DNA from: Gelidibacter gilvus
GTDB lineage: Bacteria > Bacteroidota > Bacteroidia > Flavobacteriales > Flavobacteriaceae
Direction: 5' to 3'
DNA: 64,000 nucleotides
Assembly (NCBI RefSeq): GCF_004115975.1
Contig: NZ_SDDZ01000001.1
Location: forward strand, 1 to 64,000
In this document: positions 10,618 through 19,473 of the stretch, piece after piece
Position numbering within the stretch: position 1 is the first letter of the stretch
Layout of the letters: every line of letters begins with the position of its first letter
Program-made: the position numbers and the translations under genes
The notes under the pieces: model-generated
Database searches by the model: none
Told to the model about the DNA's origin: nothing
The model's input: only the letters and a program-made list of their open reading frames with translations

Positions 10618-10648
10618 CAAATATACACTGCATTTTCAATATCGCAAA
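10618..10648 (-). promoter_or_regulatory. Bacteroidota-type promoter for tRNA-Asp
   Basis: On the minus strand, TTTG (complement of 10645-10648) is followed after 19 nt by TATATTTG (complement of 10618-10625). This matches the -33/-7 consensus of the Bacteroidota primary sigma factor, about 19 bases before the tRNA 5' end. Confidence 0.7.
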
Positions 10649-10679
10649 CAATTTAGGTCATTTTTTGCAAAATTATTAT

Positions 10680-11609
10680 TTACTTAAATTTCCCACGCTC
10701 TACCATGTATGTTGTCAGGATTTTATCGAAATCTTTTGTGATGTCTGCCTCCACATATTTAATTTGATATTGGCCACATTTAAGCCGCAATTCCTCAAAA
10801 TAGGAACCTACAGCCTGTTCATAAGCTTCTTTAATAGTTTCCGGGTACAAATTGATGTGCTCGCCTGTTTCAACATCTATAAAACGCTTTGGCGTATTCT
10901 CAAAATCAAAAGTCAGTTCCTTTTCCCTATCGAATACATGAAATAATACCACTTCGTGTTTTTTATGTTTTAAATGCCGTAAGGCTTCAAACAATTTCTC
11001 TTGATCCGTAGTGGTTTGAAACATATCCGTAAAAAAGAAAATCAAGGATCTCCGATGGATTTTTTCCGCAATTTGATGGAGATAGGTATAAGTTTCTGTC
11101 TGTTTGTTAACAGGTTTTGAAACCACCGTTTTGCTCAACTCGCTCAACAACATTTGGTGATGCCGTTCACTGCCTTTTTCGGGCGCGTAATAATCGTAAG
11201 CATCACTGTATATACTCATGCCTACCGCGTCACGCTGTTTTTTAAGAATATGCATCAAACTGGCTGAAGCCAATGCGGAAAATGCGATTTTATTCAGATT
11301 GTTGATTGAGAAATCAGTCATTTCTGGATAATGCATGGAGCTACTGTTATCAATAATCAAATGGCAACGCAAATTGGTTTCCTCATCATAGCGTTTGGTA
11401 AAAAGCTTATCTGTTTTGGCATATAATTTCCAATCGATATGTTTTGTGCTTTCACCTTGATTGTAAATTTTATGCTCAGCAAATTCTGCCGAAAATCCAT
11501 GAAACGGACTCTTATGCATCCCAGCAATAAAACCCTCAACCACTTGTTTGGCGAGGAGTTCGAGGTTTTTAAAACCTCCTGTTTTATTGAGTTGTGCTTG
11601 TAAGTTCAT
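10680..11609 (-). CDS. DUF58 domain-containing protein
   Basis: 309 residues. The core GESTKHIDWKLYAKTDKLF (about 52-70) is the DUF58 signature. It is followed by a von Willebrand A-like fold with an intact MIDAS-type DxSxS motif (D87, S89, S91 in IIDNSSSM), suggesting metal-dependent protein binding. In Bacteroidota such proteins usually accompany MoxR ATPases and BatA/BatB membrane proteins. That cluster would lie elsewhere, since neighbours here are tRNA-Asp and clpP. No membrane segment is seen, so it is probably cytoplasmic. The specific role is unknown. Confidence 0.88.
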   Translation of the reverse strand: MNLQAQLNKTGGFKNLELLAKQVVEGFIAGMHKSPFHGFSAEFAEHKIYNQGESTKHIDWKLYAKTDKLFTKRYDEETNLRCHLIIDNSSSMHYPEMTDFSINNLNKIAFSALASASLMHILKKQRDAVGMSIYSDAYDYYAPEKGSERHHQMLLSELSKTVVSKPVNKQTETYTYLHQIAEKIHRRSLIFFFTDMFQTTTDQEKLFEALRHLKHKKHEVVLFHVFDREKELTFDFENTPKRFIDVETGEHINLYPETIKEAYEQAVGSYFEELRLKCGQYQIKYVEADITKDFDKILTTYMVERGKFK

Positions 11610-11617
11610 AATCTAAT

Positions 11618-11785
11618 CCCCTCCTAACCTCCCCAAAGGGGAGGAATAGCTTGGTTAATAATTGAAATGATTTTCGTCAGTATTAGAAGAGTCCAACCCC
11701 TTCAGAGCAATTAATCGTATTTTTTTTTCCCATAAACGCAGTATTCACATCAGTTAGAATTCCCCCTTCGGGGGCCTAGAGGGAT
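11618..11785. repeat. REPIN-like inverted pair of CCTAACC-hairpin repeats (no ORF)
   Basis: The left end (11618-11646) reads CCCCTCCTAACC then a hairpin CTCCCC-AAA-GGGGAG. The right end (11759-11785), read on the minus strand, is CCCTCTAGGCCCCCGAAGGG. Both ends read inward as CCTA-type foot, C-rich arm, GAAG/AAAG loop, G-rich arm, so they form a terminal inverted pair around about 110 bases without an ORF. The element fills nearly the whole gap between the DUF58 gene and the clpP stop codon. The same repeat bounds the insertion in leuS. Confidence 0.7.
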
Positions 11786-11786
11786 C

Positions 11787-12332
11787 TTATTTCACAATTT
11801 TATCCACAATCCCATAAGCCACAGATTCCTCTGCACCCATCCAATGGTCGCGGTTAAAATCTTTCATTACCTTTTCAATCGTCTGGCCACAATTCTCAGC
11901 CAACAATCTTGCACTCAATTCCTTGGTTTTCAAAATTTCCATTGCAGTAATTTCAATATCACTTGCCGGTCCGCGTGCACCGCCACTTGGTTGGTGGATC
12001 ATCACACGAGCGTGAGGCTGGATAAAACGCTTTCCTTTTTCTCCTGCTGACAATAGAATGGATCCCATAGAAGCGGCGAATCCTGTACAAATTGTTGACA
12101 CCTCACTTTTTAAAGATTTCATGCAATCATAAACAGCAAATCCAGAAGTCACATAACCTCCAGGACTATTGATATATAACTGGATATCCTTGGTCTCCAA
12201 AGCGTCCAAATACATCAAGCGGTCAATGACATGTTTTGCCGATTTATCATCCACTTGTCCCCAAAGGAACACTTTACGTTCTTCTATGAATTTGCGATCA
12301 ATCGCATCTTGAATTTTTATTTTATCACTCAT
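11787..12332 (-). CDS. clpP: ClpP-family serine protease subunit
   Basis: 181 residues, slightly shorter than the usual 190-200 and without a long propeptide. The catalytic triad is intact: Ser88 in GFAASMGS, His113 in VMIHQPSGG, Asp162 in NRDHW, matching the classical spacing with a constant offset of nine from E. coli numbering. ClpP forms a tetradecameric chamber fed by a Clp ATPase. No clpX or tig is adjacent, so this may be a stand-alone paralogue rather than the main clpP1 (inference). It is followed by a REPIN-like repeat and preceded by the trxA terminator. Confidence 0.88.
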   Translation of the reverse strand: MSDKIKIQDAIDRKFIEERKVFLWGQVDDKSAKHVIDRLMYLDALETKDIQLYINSPGGYVTSGFAVYDCMKSLKSEVSTICTGFAASMGSILLSAGEKGKRFIQPHARVMIHQPSGGARGPASDIEITAMEILKTKELSARLLAENCGQTIEKVMKDFNRDHWMGAEESVAYGIVDKIVK

Positions 12333-12353
12333 TTCTTAAATTTTTATCTAAAA

Positions 12354-12386
12354 TAAAAAAAGGTTCACCATTAAAGCAAACCTTTT
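12354..12386 (-). terminator. Terminator downstream of trxA
   Basis: Read on the minus strand, AAAGGTT ... AACCTTT forms a stem with a 14-nt loop followed by a T tract. It separates trxA from clpP. Confidence 0.65.
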
Positions 12387-12496
12387 ATCAATTTATCTGA
12401 ATATTGTGTTTTATTCCTGACAGATAGCACATCACACCATCACTTTTGAAATTTAAATTCCAACTTAAACGCAGATGCCTATCTTATTTTTATCGA

Positions 12497-12814
12497 TTAC
12501 AAAAGTGCATCGATAGCGTCAGTGTATGCGTTTTTTGGAGCCACACCAACTTGTCTTCCAACAACTTCTCCGTTTTGGAACACTAATACCGTTGGAATGT
12601 TACGGACACCATATTTAGCAGCAAACTCCTGATTTGCATCAACGTCCACTTTACCAACTACAGCCTTACCTGCGTACTCTTCACTAATTTGATCAATGAT
12701 AGGTCCAACCATTCTACATGGTCCACACCAAGCGGCCCAAAAATCTACTACTACCGGCTTATCACTTTTCAAAACCGTTTCTTCAAAGTTTGCATCTGTT
12801 ATTTCTAATGCCAT
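12497..12814 (-). CDS. trxA: Thioredoxin
   Basis: 105 residues, the full length of a classical thioredoxin. The active site is WCGPC (Cys30, Cys33) after the conserved VVDFWAAW strand, and the cis-proline region (NIPTVLVF) is present. It is a cytoplasmic disulfide reductant fed by thioredoxin reductase. A TAATTTTG box on the minus strand (12854-12861) could be its -7 element. It is transcribed alone, with a terminator downstream. Confidence 0.97.
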   Translation of the reverse strand: MALEITDANFEETVLKSDKPVVVDFWAAWCGPCRMVGPIIDQISEEYAGKAVVGKVDVDANQEFAAKYGVRNIPTVLVFQNGEVVGRQVGVAPKNAYTDAIDALL

Positions 12815-12939
12815 ATTTTCTATGCTTTAATTGTTTTATTTAACTTAAAGAAACAAAATTAGTCAAAATTTTCGCCAATCCTTATACGCTTAACATTTGT
12901 TTTGCTTATAGCTGGATTCGTGATTGTTATAACGATTTA

Positions 12940-13032
12940 TAGGGCGCATAAACCGGGCTTTTCGTTATATCTTTTTATGCGGTGGCTTCGCTCAGCTCAG
13001 TCACCGCATAAAAAGGATGCCACTGCAATCCC
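12940..13032 (-). repeat. Structured intergenic repeat with long variable hairpin (copy 1)
   Basis: Read on the minus strand: GGGATTGCAGTGGCATCC, CTTTTTATGCGGTG, a 17-nt loop, CACCGCATAAAAAG, then ATATAACGAAAAGCCCGG. The hairpin has a perfect 14-bp stem (12971-12984 with 13002-13015). The same conserved flanks, around a different middle, occur on the plus strand at 27569-27700. No protein is encoded. It could be a transcribed structured RNA tail or a mobile palindromic repeat. Confidence 0.6.
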
Positions 13033-13168
13033 TTGCGCAAACTCGGGCTATTTAAATGGAATTGCTTCTAGAATCGAAACTATTTTCAACGATTATAGTA
13101 TTGAACTACACACAAAACATATAACCGTCGTCTTCTTTTCATGAGATGCCTACAGTCGCAAACATTAA

Positions 13169-16100
13169 TTAGTTTAATTTATAATATACATCTTGGTTGT
13201 TCAATTCGTCAAGCAATTCTTGAGAAATTCTCACCTTTTGCTTTCTACTTGGCATGTGCAACTTCATCTTTTCTTCGGTATCATAAACCAAGAAATTTAA
13301 CGCGTGATTACCTTCGTGCATTTTTAAAATATCCTCTAGTGCCTTAATTTTGCTCTCTTTCAAATCCTTTATTTCCAATTGAATGGACAATTTTTTAGCA
13401 TAGGTATCCATCACATCATGCAACAATTGAAAACTGGAAAACTGCAACCTTGGCTCGCTTTTCTTACCTGTCTCTTTGTTGACCCAGCCCTCCTTGACAT
13501 ACACCCTGATATAAACAAATGAACTTCTTACCAAAAAGTGTCTAAACCTTAGATACTCTTCTCCAAAAATTCGGAATTCAAAACTGTCCGTATAATCTTC
13601 AATGGTAAACATGGCCCAACCTTTACCTTGTTTGCTCACACGGTGTTCAACATCGGTAACGACCCCACCAAAAGTCATTTCTCGGTTAACAAATGGTTCC
13701 AGATCTGCAAAATGTGCTAGAGTAGCGTTGCAAAAGGTTTTCATTTCTACCTTAAAATCATCAAGAGGATGTCCGGAAATGTAAATCCCGACAACTTCTC
13801 GCTCTTGCGCTAATTTTTCCATAGTGCCCCATTCTTCACAAGGCGGCACCAATGGCTCTGCTATTTGGACATCACTGGCATCTCCAAACAAACTCACTTG
13901 TGCTGAATTTTCATTTTCCTGATGCTTACTGCCATACTTTATAGCCTTTTCCAAAAAGGTGATCCCGTCGCCCTCATCTTGAAAATATTGCGCCCTATGG
14001 GTATCGGTAAAGCAATCAAATCCGCCAGCCAGTGCTAGATTTTCAAATGCTTTTTTGTTGGCTGCTCTTAGATCCACACGTTTTGCAAAATCGAAAATAG
14101 ATTTATATTGCCCGTCTTTTCTACGCTGCTCTACAATGGTCATTACCGCACCTCGTCCTACGCCCTTGATGGCACCCATTCCAAACCGAACGGCATAATC
14201 TTTATTTACAGAGAACTTGTAAAAGGATTCATTGACATCTGGTCCAAGTACATTTAATTTCATGCGCTTGCATTCTTCCATAAAGAATGTCACCTGTTTG
14301 ATGTCATTCATATTATTACTTAATACCGATGCCATATACTCTGCAGGGTAATGCGCTTTTAAATAGGCGGTTTGGTAAGCAATCCACGCGTAACAGGTAG
14401 AATGCGATTTGTTAAACGCATAACTTGCAAAGGCTTCCCAGTCCTTCCAAATTTTTTCCAGTTTTTTAGCATCATGACCTTTTGCTTCTGCTTGGGCAAT
14501 AAATTTTGGTTTCATTTTGTCCAAAACCGCGATCTGCTTTTTACCCATTGCCTTACGTAAAACGTCGGCTTCACCCTTGGTGAAATCGGCTAGTTTTTGA
14601 GACAGCAACATCACCTGCTCCTGGTAAACGGTAATCCCGTAAGTTTCCTTCAAGTATTCTTCCATCGCAGGAAGGTCATAGTCTATTTCCTCTTCGCCAT
14701 GTTTTCTTCGGGTAAAACTCGGAATGTACTCCATTGGTCCCGGTCGGTACAAGGCATTCATTGCAATCAAATCCTCAAAAACGGTTGGTTTCAATTCCTT
14801 AAGATGTTTCTGCATCCCTGGCGACTCATACTGAAACACCCCAACGGTTTCACCCTTTTGAAACAGCTCGTAAGTCAATTCGTCATCCAAAGGAAAACTA
14901 TCAGGATCGAGCAAAATATCGTGTTTCGCCTTCACGATTTTCACTGTATCCTTTATTAAGGTCAAGGTTTTCAATCCCAAGAAATCCATTTTCAGCAATC
15001 CGGCATCCTCAACCACGGAGTTGTCAAACTGGGTCACATACAAATCAGAATCCTTAGCGGTTGCCACTGGGACAAATTTTGTAATATCATCAGGTGTAAT
15101 AATCACCCCACAAGCGTGGATTCCCGTATTTCTGACAGATCCTTCAAGAATTCGTGCCAAATTAAGGGTTTCTGCCTCCAAGCCTGAACCTTCTGCGATA
15201 TTAAGCAGCTCATTAACCTTTTCTAAATCGTCAGATCGGAACGCTTTACTGAGTTGTTTTTCATCATAACCAAATATTTTACTCAATTTTGACATGGTTG
15301 GGATGAGTTTCGAAATCCTGTCGGCATCAAAAAGCGGCAGATCTAAAACTCTTGCGGTATCTCTAATGGAAGATTTCGCCGCCATCGTACCATAAGTAAT
15401 AATTTGCGCCACCTGATTGCTGCCATATTTATTGATGACATAATCCATTACCTTGCTCCGACCTTCATCATCAAAATCAATATCAATATCTGGCATACTA
15501 ACACGATCCGGATTCAAGAAACGCTCAAAAAGCAAGTTGTACTTTAACGGATCGATATTGGTAATCTTCAAACAATAAGCCACCACTGATCCTGCCGCAG
15601 ATCCACGACCTGGACCTACGGAAACATCCATATTCCGCGCCTCTCGTATAAAATCTTCAACAATCAAGAAATAGCCTGGATATCCCGTATTTTCAATAAC
15701 GCTCAACTCAAAGTCTATCCGCTCCTTGATTTCATCTGTGAGTTCCGGATACCGTTTTTTGGCACCTTCATAAGTTATATAACGTAGATAAGCATTTTCG
15801 CCGCGCTTTCCTTTATCTATAAGATCCTCTTCATGTTTGAATTCGTCAGGAATTCCAAATGCAGGCAAAAGCACATCTCTTGCCAATTCAAAAGCTTCAA
15901 CTTTATCCACCACTTCCTGAATATTGGATATGGCTTCCGGAATGTCCTTAAAGAGCTTTTTCATCTCTTCTGAAGACTTAAAATAATATTCTTGGTTAGG
16001 CATCCCAAAACGATACCCTCTGCCGCGACCTATAGGTGTTGCCTGTTTTTCTCCATCTTTAACACACAACAAAATATCATGCGCATTGGCATCTTCCTTC

Positions 16101-17557
16101 TTACAATAATAAGTATTGTTGGTTGCCACTAACTTGATGTCATGTTTTCTGGCAAAATCTATCAGAACAGGATTCACACGATTTTCATCTTCCTGATTAT
16201 GGCGCATTAGTTCAATATAAAGATCGTCGCCAAACTCTTCTTTCCACCAAAGCAAGGCCTCCTCTGCTTGGTTTTCACCAATATTCAAGATTTTACTCGG
16301 AACTTCTCCATAAAGATTCCCCGTCAATACAATTAAATCTTCCTTGTACTGTTGGATCAACTTCTTATCAATTCGTGGGAGATAATAAAAGCCATCCACA
16401 AAGGCGTGTGATGATAATTTGGATAAATTATGGTAACCGTTTTTATTTTTCGCCAACATGACAATCTGATAGCCGTTATCCTTTCGCGACTTATCTTTAT
16501 GGTCTTCACATACAAAAAACTCACATCCAAGAATGGGTTTGATTATTTTTTCAGTAGGCATTTCACCGCGCACTTCTGCGGCTTTGTTCTTCGCTTCAAC
16601 GTTTCTATTATGATTTCCTACTGCTCTTATAAAGTGAAAGGCACCCATCATATTGGCATGATCCGTAAGCGCCACCGCAGACATATTTTGTTCCGCTGCT
16701 GCCGCCACCAACTGAGGGATGCTGATAGTAGATTGCAATACTGAAAATTGAGAGTGGTTGTGTAAATGCACAAACTCAACCTCTTTAAGTTCTTCTATAT
16801 TTTGGGCAATCTCCTTTTTTGTAGGCTCGTCAGATTCTTGGAGAGCTTCAATCTGTTTTTTAATTTTTGCACTTTCAGCCTTCAGATTGATATGCTTTAA
16901 GCCGATAAGCTGTATCGTTGCCGGATTTGCCTCTTTAAAATTTTCGAAATAATCTGAAGGCACATCCAACTGTTCCTGGGTGTATTCTTCACGTCTTATC
17001 AACTCCAAAAAGCAACGTGTTGTTGCTTCAACGTCGGCAGTAGCATTATGCGCTTCCGAAAAAGGCGTGTTAAATAGAAACTCATGCAACTCCGTTAAAG
17101 TTGGCAATTTGAATCTGCCATAACGTCCTCCAGGAAGTTGACATAAAGTAGCGGTATGTTCGGTACAGGTATCCAAAACAGGAAGTTCCTGCAAATTATT
17201 TAAAACACTTTCACGGTGGAACTCCGCACCCATAATATTCAAGTCGAAGGCGACATTCTGACCCACAACAAATTTGGCTTTTGCCAAAGCTGCATTGAAC
17301 TTCTCCAATACCTCAGCCAATGGAATACCTTGTTGTTGGGCTAATTCAGTTGAAATACCGTGGATTTTCTCGGCATCATACGGGATATTAAATCCGTCAG
17401 GTTGCACCAGATAATCCTCATGTTCAATACAATTCCCCATGCCATCGTGCAATTGCCATGCAATTTGGATGCATCTCGGCCAGTTGTCAGTATCACTGAT
17501 GGGCGCATCCCAACGTTTTGGTAATCCTGTAGTTTCGGTGTCGAATATTAAATACAT
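13169..17557 (-). CDS. dnaE: DNA polymerase III alpha subunit with N-terminal proofreading exonuclease domain
   Basis: 1462 residues, larger than the roughly 1160 of E. coli DnaE. Residues 1-185 are a DnaQ-like DEDDh exonuclease: FDTETTG (Exo I), GQNVAFDLN (Exo II), HNATADVEAT (Exo III). A PHP domain follows (from about 265: FVHLHNHSQFSVLQ, ALTDHANM). The C-family polymerase core has GPGRGSAAGS and catalytic PDIDIDF near residue 690. The C-terminus carries helix-hairpin-helix and OB-fold regions (GGVVTDVEHRVSKQG). It is the chromosomal replicase with proofreading on the same chain. Both exonuclease and polymerase motifs look intact. Confidence 0.96.
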   Translation of the reverse strand: MYLIFDTETTGLPKRWDAPISDTDNWPRCIQIAWQLHDGMGNCIEHEDYLVQPDGFNIPYDAEKIHGISTELAQQQGIPLAEVLEKFNAALAKAKFVVGQNVAFDLNIMGAEFHRESVLNNLQELPVLDTCTEHTATLCQLPGGRYGRFKLPTLTELHEFLFNTPFSEAHNATADVEATTRCFLELIRREEYTQEQLDVPSDYFENFKEANPATIQLIGLKHINLKAESAKIKKQIEALQESDEPTKKEIAQNIEELKEVEFVHLHNHSQFSVLQSTISIPQLVAAAAEQNMSAVALTDHANMMGAFHFIRAVGNHNRNVEAKNKAAEVRGEMPTEKIIKPILGCEFFVCEDHKDKSRKDNGYQIVMLAKNKNGYHNLSKLSSHAFVDGFYYLPRIDKKLIQQYKEDLIVLTGNLYGEVPSKILNIGENQAEEALLWWKEEFGDDLYIELMRHNQEDENRVNPVLIDFARKHDIKLVATNNTYYCKKEDANAHDILLCVKDGEKQATPIGRGRGYRFGMPNQEYYFKSSEEMKKLFKDIPEAISNIQEVVDKVEAFELARDVLLPAFGIPDEFKHEEDLIDKGKRGENAYLRYITYEGAKKRYPELTDEIKERIDFELSVIENTGYPGYFLIVEDFIREARNMDVSVGPGRGSAAGSVVAYCLKITNIDPLKYNLLFERFLNPDRVSMPDIDIDFDDEGRSKVMDYVINKYGSNQVAQIITYGTMAAKSSIRDTARVLDLPLFDADRISKLIPTMSKLSKIFGYDEKQLSKAFRSDDLEKVNELLNIAEGSGLEAETLNLARILEGSVRNTGIHACGVIITPDDITKFVPVATAKDSDLYVTQFDNSVVEDAGLLKMDFLGLKTLTLIKDTVKIVKAKHDILLDPDSFPLDDELTYELFQKGETVGVFQYESPGMQKHLKELKPTVFEDLIAMNALYRPGPMEYIPSFTRRKHGEEEIDYDLPAMEEYLKETYGITVYQEQVMLLSQKLADFTKGEADVLRKAMGKKQIAVLDKMKPKFIAQAEAKGHDAKKLEKIWKDWEAFASYAFNKSHSTCYAWIAYQTAYLKAHYPAEYMASVLSNNMNDIKQVTFFMEECKRMKLNVLGPDVNESFYKFSVNKDYAVRFGMGAIKGVGRGAVMTIVEQRRKDGQYKSIFDFAKRVDLRAANKKAFENLALAGGFDCFTDTHRAQYFQDEGDGITFLEKAIKYGSKHQENENSAQVSLFGDASDVQIAEPLVPPCEEWGTMEKLAQEREVVGIYISGHPLDDFKVEMKTFCNATLAHFADLEPFVNREMTFGGVVTDVEHRVSKQGKGWAMFTIEDYTDSFEFRIFGEEYLRFRHFLVRSSFVYIRVYVKEGWVNKETGKKSEPRLQFSSFQLLHDVMDTYAKKLSIQLEIKDLKESKIKALEDILKMHEGNHALNFLVYDTEEKMKLHMPSRKQKVRISQELLDELNNQDVYYKLN

Positions 17558-17771
17558 GTAGTGTAGAGTTGTTTGTCATGACGTCGTTTTTGACTACGAA
17601 TTCACGAATATTTGAGCTTAAGGCTGTTGAAATTGTTGGGTTTGTTCTTTGAAATATAAGTTTTTAAAATTACACATTAATAACGTTTTTTTAAAGGGAA
17701 AGTCATGAAAAGTTACCAAAGAAAAAGCAGGTCAAGAAGAACACCTCTAAAATCTATATGTGCATTTCATC

Positions 17772-18236
17772 TTATCTCACAGGTATTTTGTAGAGCACGC
17801 CTTGATTGAATCCTACGGAATATAGACCATCTGATGAAAAAGCAATAAACCTAAAAGTACCAGTAACTGTTTTTCCATCAAATTCAGTAATTACCACCTG
17901 CCCTATTTCTGGATACAACGCACCTTCCTGACTTGGTGGATTTATAGTAGAATAAGAAATGTTTTCAAGATCTAAAAAATCGATTCTCGAATCGCTCATT
18001 TCAGATAAAACATAGGTGCCTTCCTGAAGTGAAGATAACCTAAAGGTCATTTTTTCGAATTTATCACCAGCATTGATCGTCAGTCTGCCATTTTCAGCGA
18101 GCACGGCATCAAAATAAGTGGCGCTCCAAAGTTGATAGTTTTTATTTCCTTGAAGCGCAGGCGAATTGAATTTCACCTCATCGCTACAGCCATAGAATGC
18201 GGTTATGGTAATTATAAGCAAGACAATTTTCCTCAT
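17772..18236 (-). CDS. DUF6252-like lipoprotein
   Basis: 154 residues from ATG 18236, chosen because it puts a short signal with lipobox (AFYGC) at the start; the longer frame to 18302 has no signal. After the lipid Cys the acidic CSDEV suggests export. The mature part is beta-rich (GKTVTGTFRFIAFSSDG), resembling small DUF6252-type Bacteroidota lipoproteins. Function is unknown. It lies upstream of dnaE on the same strand but is separated by about 214 bases. Confidence 0.75.
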   Translation of the reverse strand: MRKIVLLIITITAFYGCSDEVKFNSPALQGNKNYQLWSATYFDAVLAENGRLTINAGDKFEKMTFRLSSLQEGTYVLSEMSDSRIDFLDLENISYSTINPPSQEGALYPEIGQVVITEFDGKTVTGTFRFIAFSSDGLYSVGFNQGVLYKIPVR

Positions 18237-18546
18237 TGTATTAAATTTAACCAACGTATTAGAAACTAAATAAACAACAAATAACGGTTTTGGCAGTATC
18301 AAAAAGGATATTTAAAACCTGTATTAATTTGAAGGGCAAACCAATTAAAGTCAAAATTACATTTTCTTGGCCATTAATTTCACCAATTCGCTCGAATAAC
18401 ACTAACACAACTAATATAAAATGAGTCAATTAGCATCCATATCCATTCATAAGAAACGAAAATCACCTAAATATTAGAAAAACTAGTAACTGGTTGTGGC
18501 TTAAAACGCCATATCTATTTGACTTGACTTTATTTACTTGAAATAA
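18237..18546. other. Intergenic space between divergent lipoprotein gene and rpsP
   Basis: AT-rich divergent region of about 310 bases upstream of the rpsP promoter. No ORF, RNA gene or strong hairpin was recognised. Confidence 0.5.
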
Positions 18547-18579
18547 TTTGACAATAAAAAAATATTTATGGTATCTTTG
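18547..18579 (+). promoter_or_regulatory. Bacteroidota-type promoter of rpsP
   Basis: TTTG at 18547-18550, a 21-nt spacer, and a perfect TAnnTTTG box (TATCTTTG, 18572-18579), about 48 bases before the rpsP ATG. This is the clearest promoter in the window, fitting a highly expressed ribosomal gene. Confidence 0.78.
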
Positions 18580-18626
18580 CAGACTTATTAATAATAGAGG
18601 TCGCGAACCTCACTAATTAATTATTT

Positions 18627-19196
18627 ATGTCAGTTAAAATTAGATTACAAAGACGTGGAAAAAAAGGGAAACCTTATTTCTGGATTGTTGCAGCTGATGC
18701 ACGATCAAAAAGAGATGGTAAGTACTTAGAGAAAATCGGTGCTTACAATCCAACAACCAATCCAGCAACTATTGAATTAGACGTTGATTTGGCTGTAAGT
18801 TGGCTTCAAAATGGCGCACAACCTACTGATACGGCAAGAGGAATTTTGTCTTACAAAGGTGCCATGTTGAAAAATCATCTTGCAGGTGGTGTTAGAAAAG
18901 GTGCTTTAACAGAAGAGCAAGCAGAAGAGAAATTCGCTGCCTGGTTAGAAGAAAAAGCAGGTAAAGTTGACGCCAAAAAAGAAGGTTTAGCAAAAGCTGG
19001 TGCTGATGCTAAAGCAAAAGCTCTTGAAGCTGAAAAAGAAACAAATGCGAAGCGTGAAGCTGAAGCTGCACAGGTTATCGCCGATGCAGAGGCTGCTGAA
19101 GCGGCTGCAAATGCGCCTGCAGAAGAAGCTGCCGAAGTTGAAGCATCTACTGAAGAAGCTCCTGCTGAAGATGCTGAAACAAAAACAGAAGAATAA
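18627..19196 (+). CDS. rpsP: 30S ribosomal protein S16 with long charged C-terminal extension
   Basis: 189 residues. The first 80 are canonical S16 (SVKIRLQRRGKKGKPYFWIV, RDGKYLEKIGAYNP). The rest is an Ala/Glu/Lys-rich low-complexity tail (AEEAAEVEASTEEAPAEDAE) that is predicted helical or disordered and is typical of Bacteroidota S16. It assembles into the 30S subunit body. rimM follows, the usual pairing, but a strong terminator lies between, so rimM probably depends partly on its own promoter or readthrough. Confidence 0.97.
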   Translation: MSVKIRLQRRGKKGKPYFWIVAADARSKRDGKYLEKIGAYNPTTNPATIELDVDLAVSWLQNGAQPTDTARGILSYKGAMLKNHLAGGVRKGALTEEQAEEKFAAWLEEKAGKVDAKKEGLAKAGADAKAKALEAEKETNAKREAEAAQVIADAEAAEAAANAPAEEAAEVEASTEEAPAEDAETKTEE

Positions 19197-19220
19197 AGAA
19201 TTTATTTTTTATACTTTTAA

Positions 19221-19249
19221 ACTCCGATATGACCTATCGGAGTTTTTTT
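19221..19249 (+). terminator. Rho-independent terminator after rpsP
   Basis: Perfect 9-bp stem ACTCCGATA / TATCGGAGT with a 5-nt loop followed by TTTTTTT. Confidence 0.88.
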
Positions 19250-19334
19250 GTGAAATAGCGTTCTTTTTTACAGAAAAAAGAATGCGTTATTGAACAAATC
19301 TCGCTTTTTGGCGGGATCCCACATATATTTGCAC

Positions 19335-19354
19335 ATTCCCTTGCAAAAGGGAAT
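19335..19354. repeat. Short intergenic palindrome ATTCCCTT-GCAA-AAGGGAAT
   Basis: Perfect 8-bp arms with a 4-nt loop in the rpsP-rimM spacer. No T tract follows, so it is not a simple terminator. It resembles other ATTCC... palindromes in the window (22183, 45889, 63214). Confidence 0.55.
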
Positions 19355-19473
19355 CTCAGGTTACATGTAAAACTTTACCTTTGACGAGATCTTATATACA
19401 CCGGGCACATTTTATCTGTGATGAAGGATCTTATTATATTGATTAAATTATAGATTAAATAAAAAAAGAACCG

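Noticed and set aside
12902-13144. Integron attC-like site or a coding remnant between trxA and dnaE
   Set aside because: A long hairpin and a GTTATAAC motif are present, but there is no integrase, no cassette ORF and no attC core arrangement. The conserved flanks match the copy at 27569, so an interspersed repeat is the better reading.
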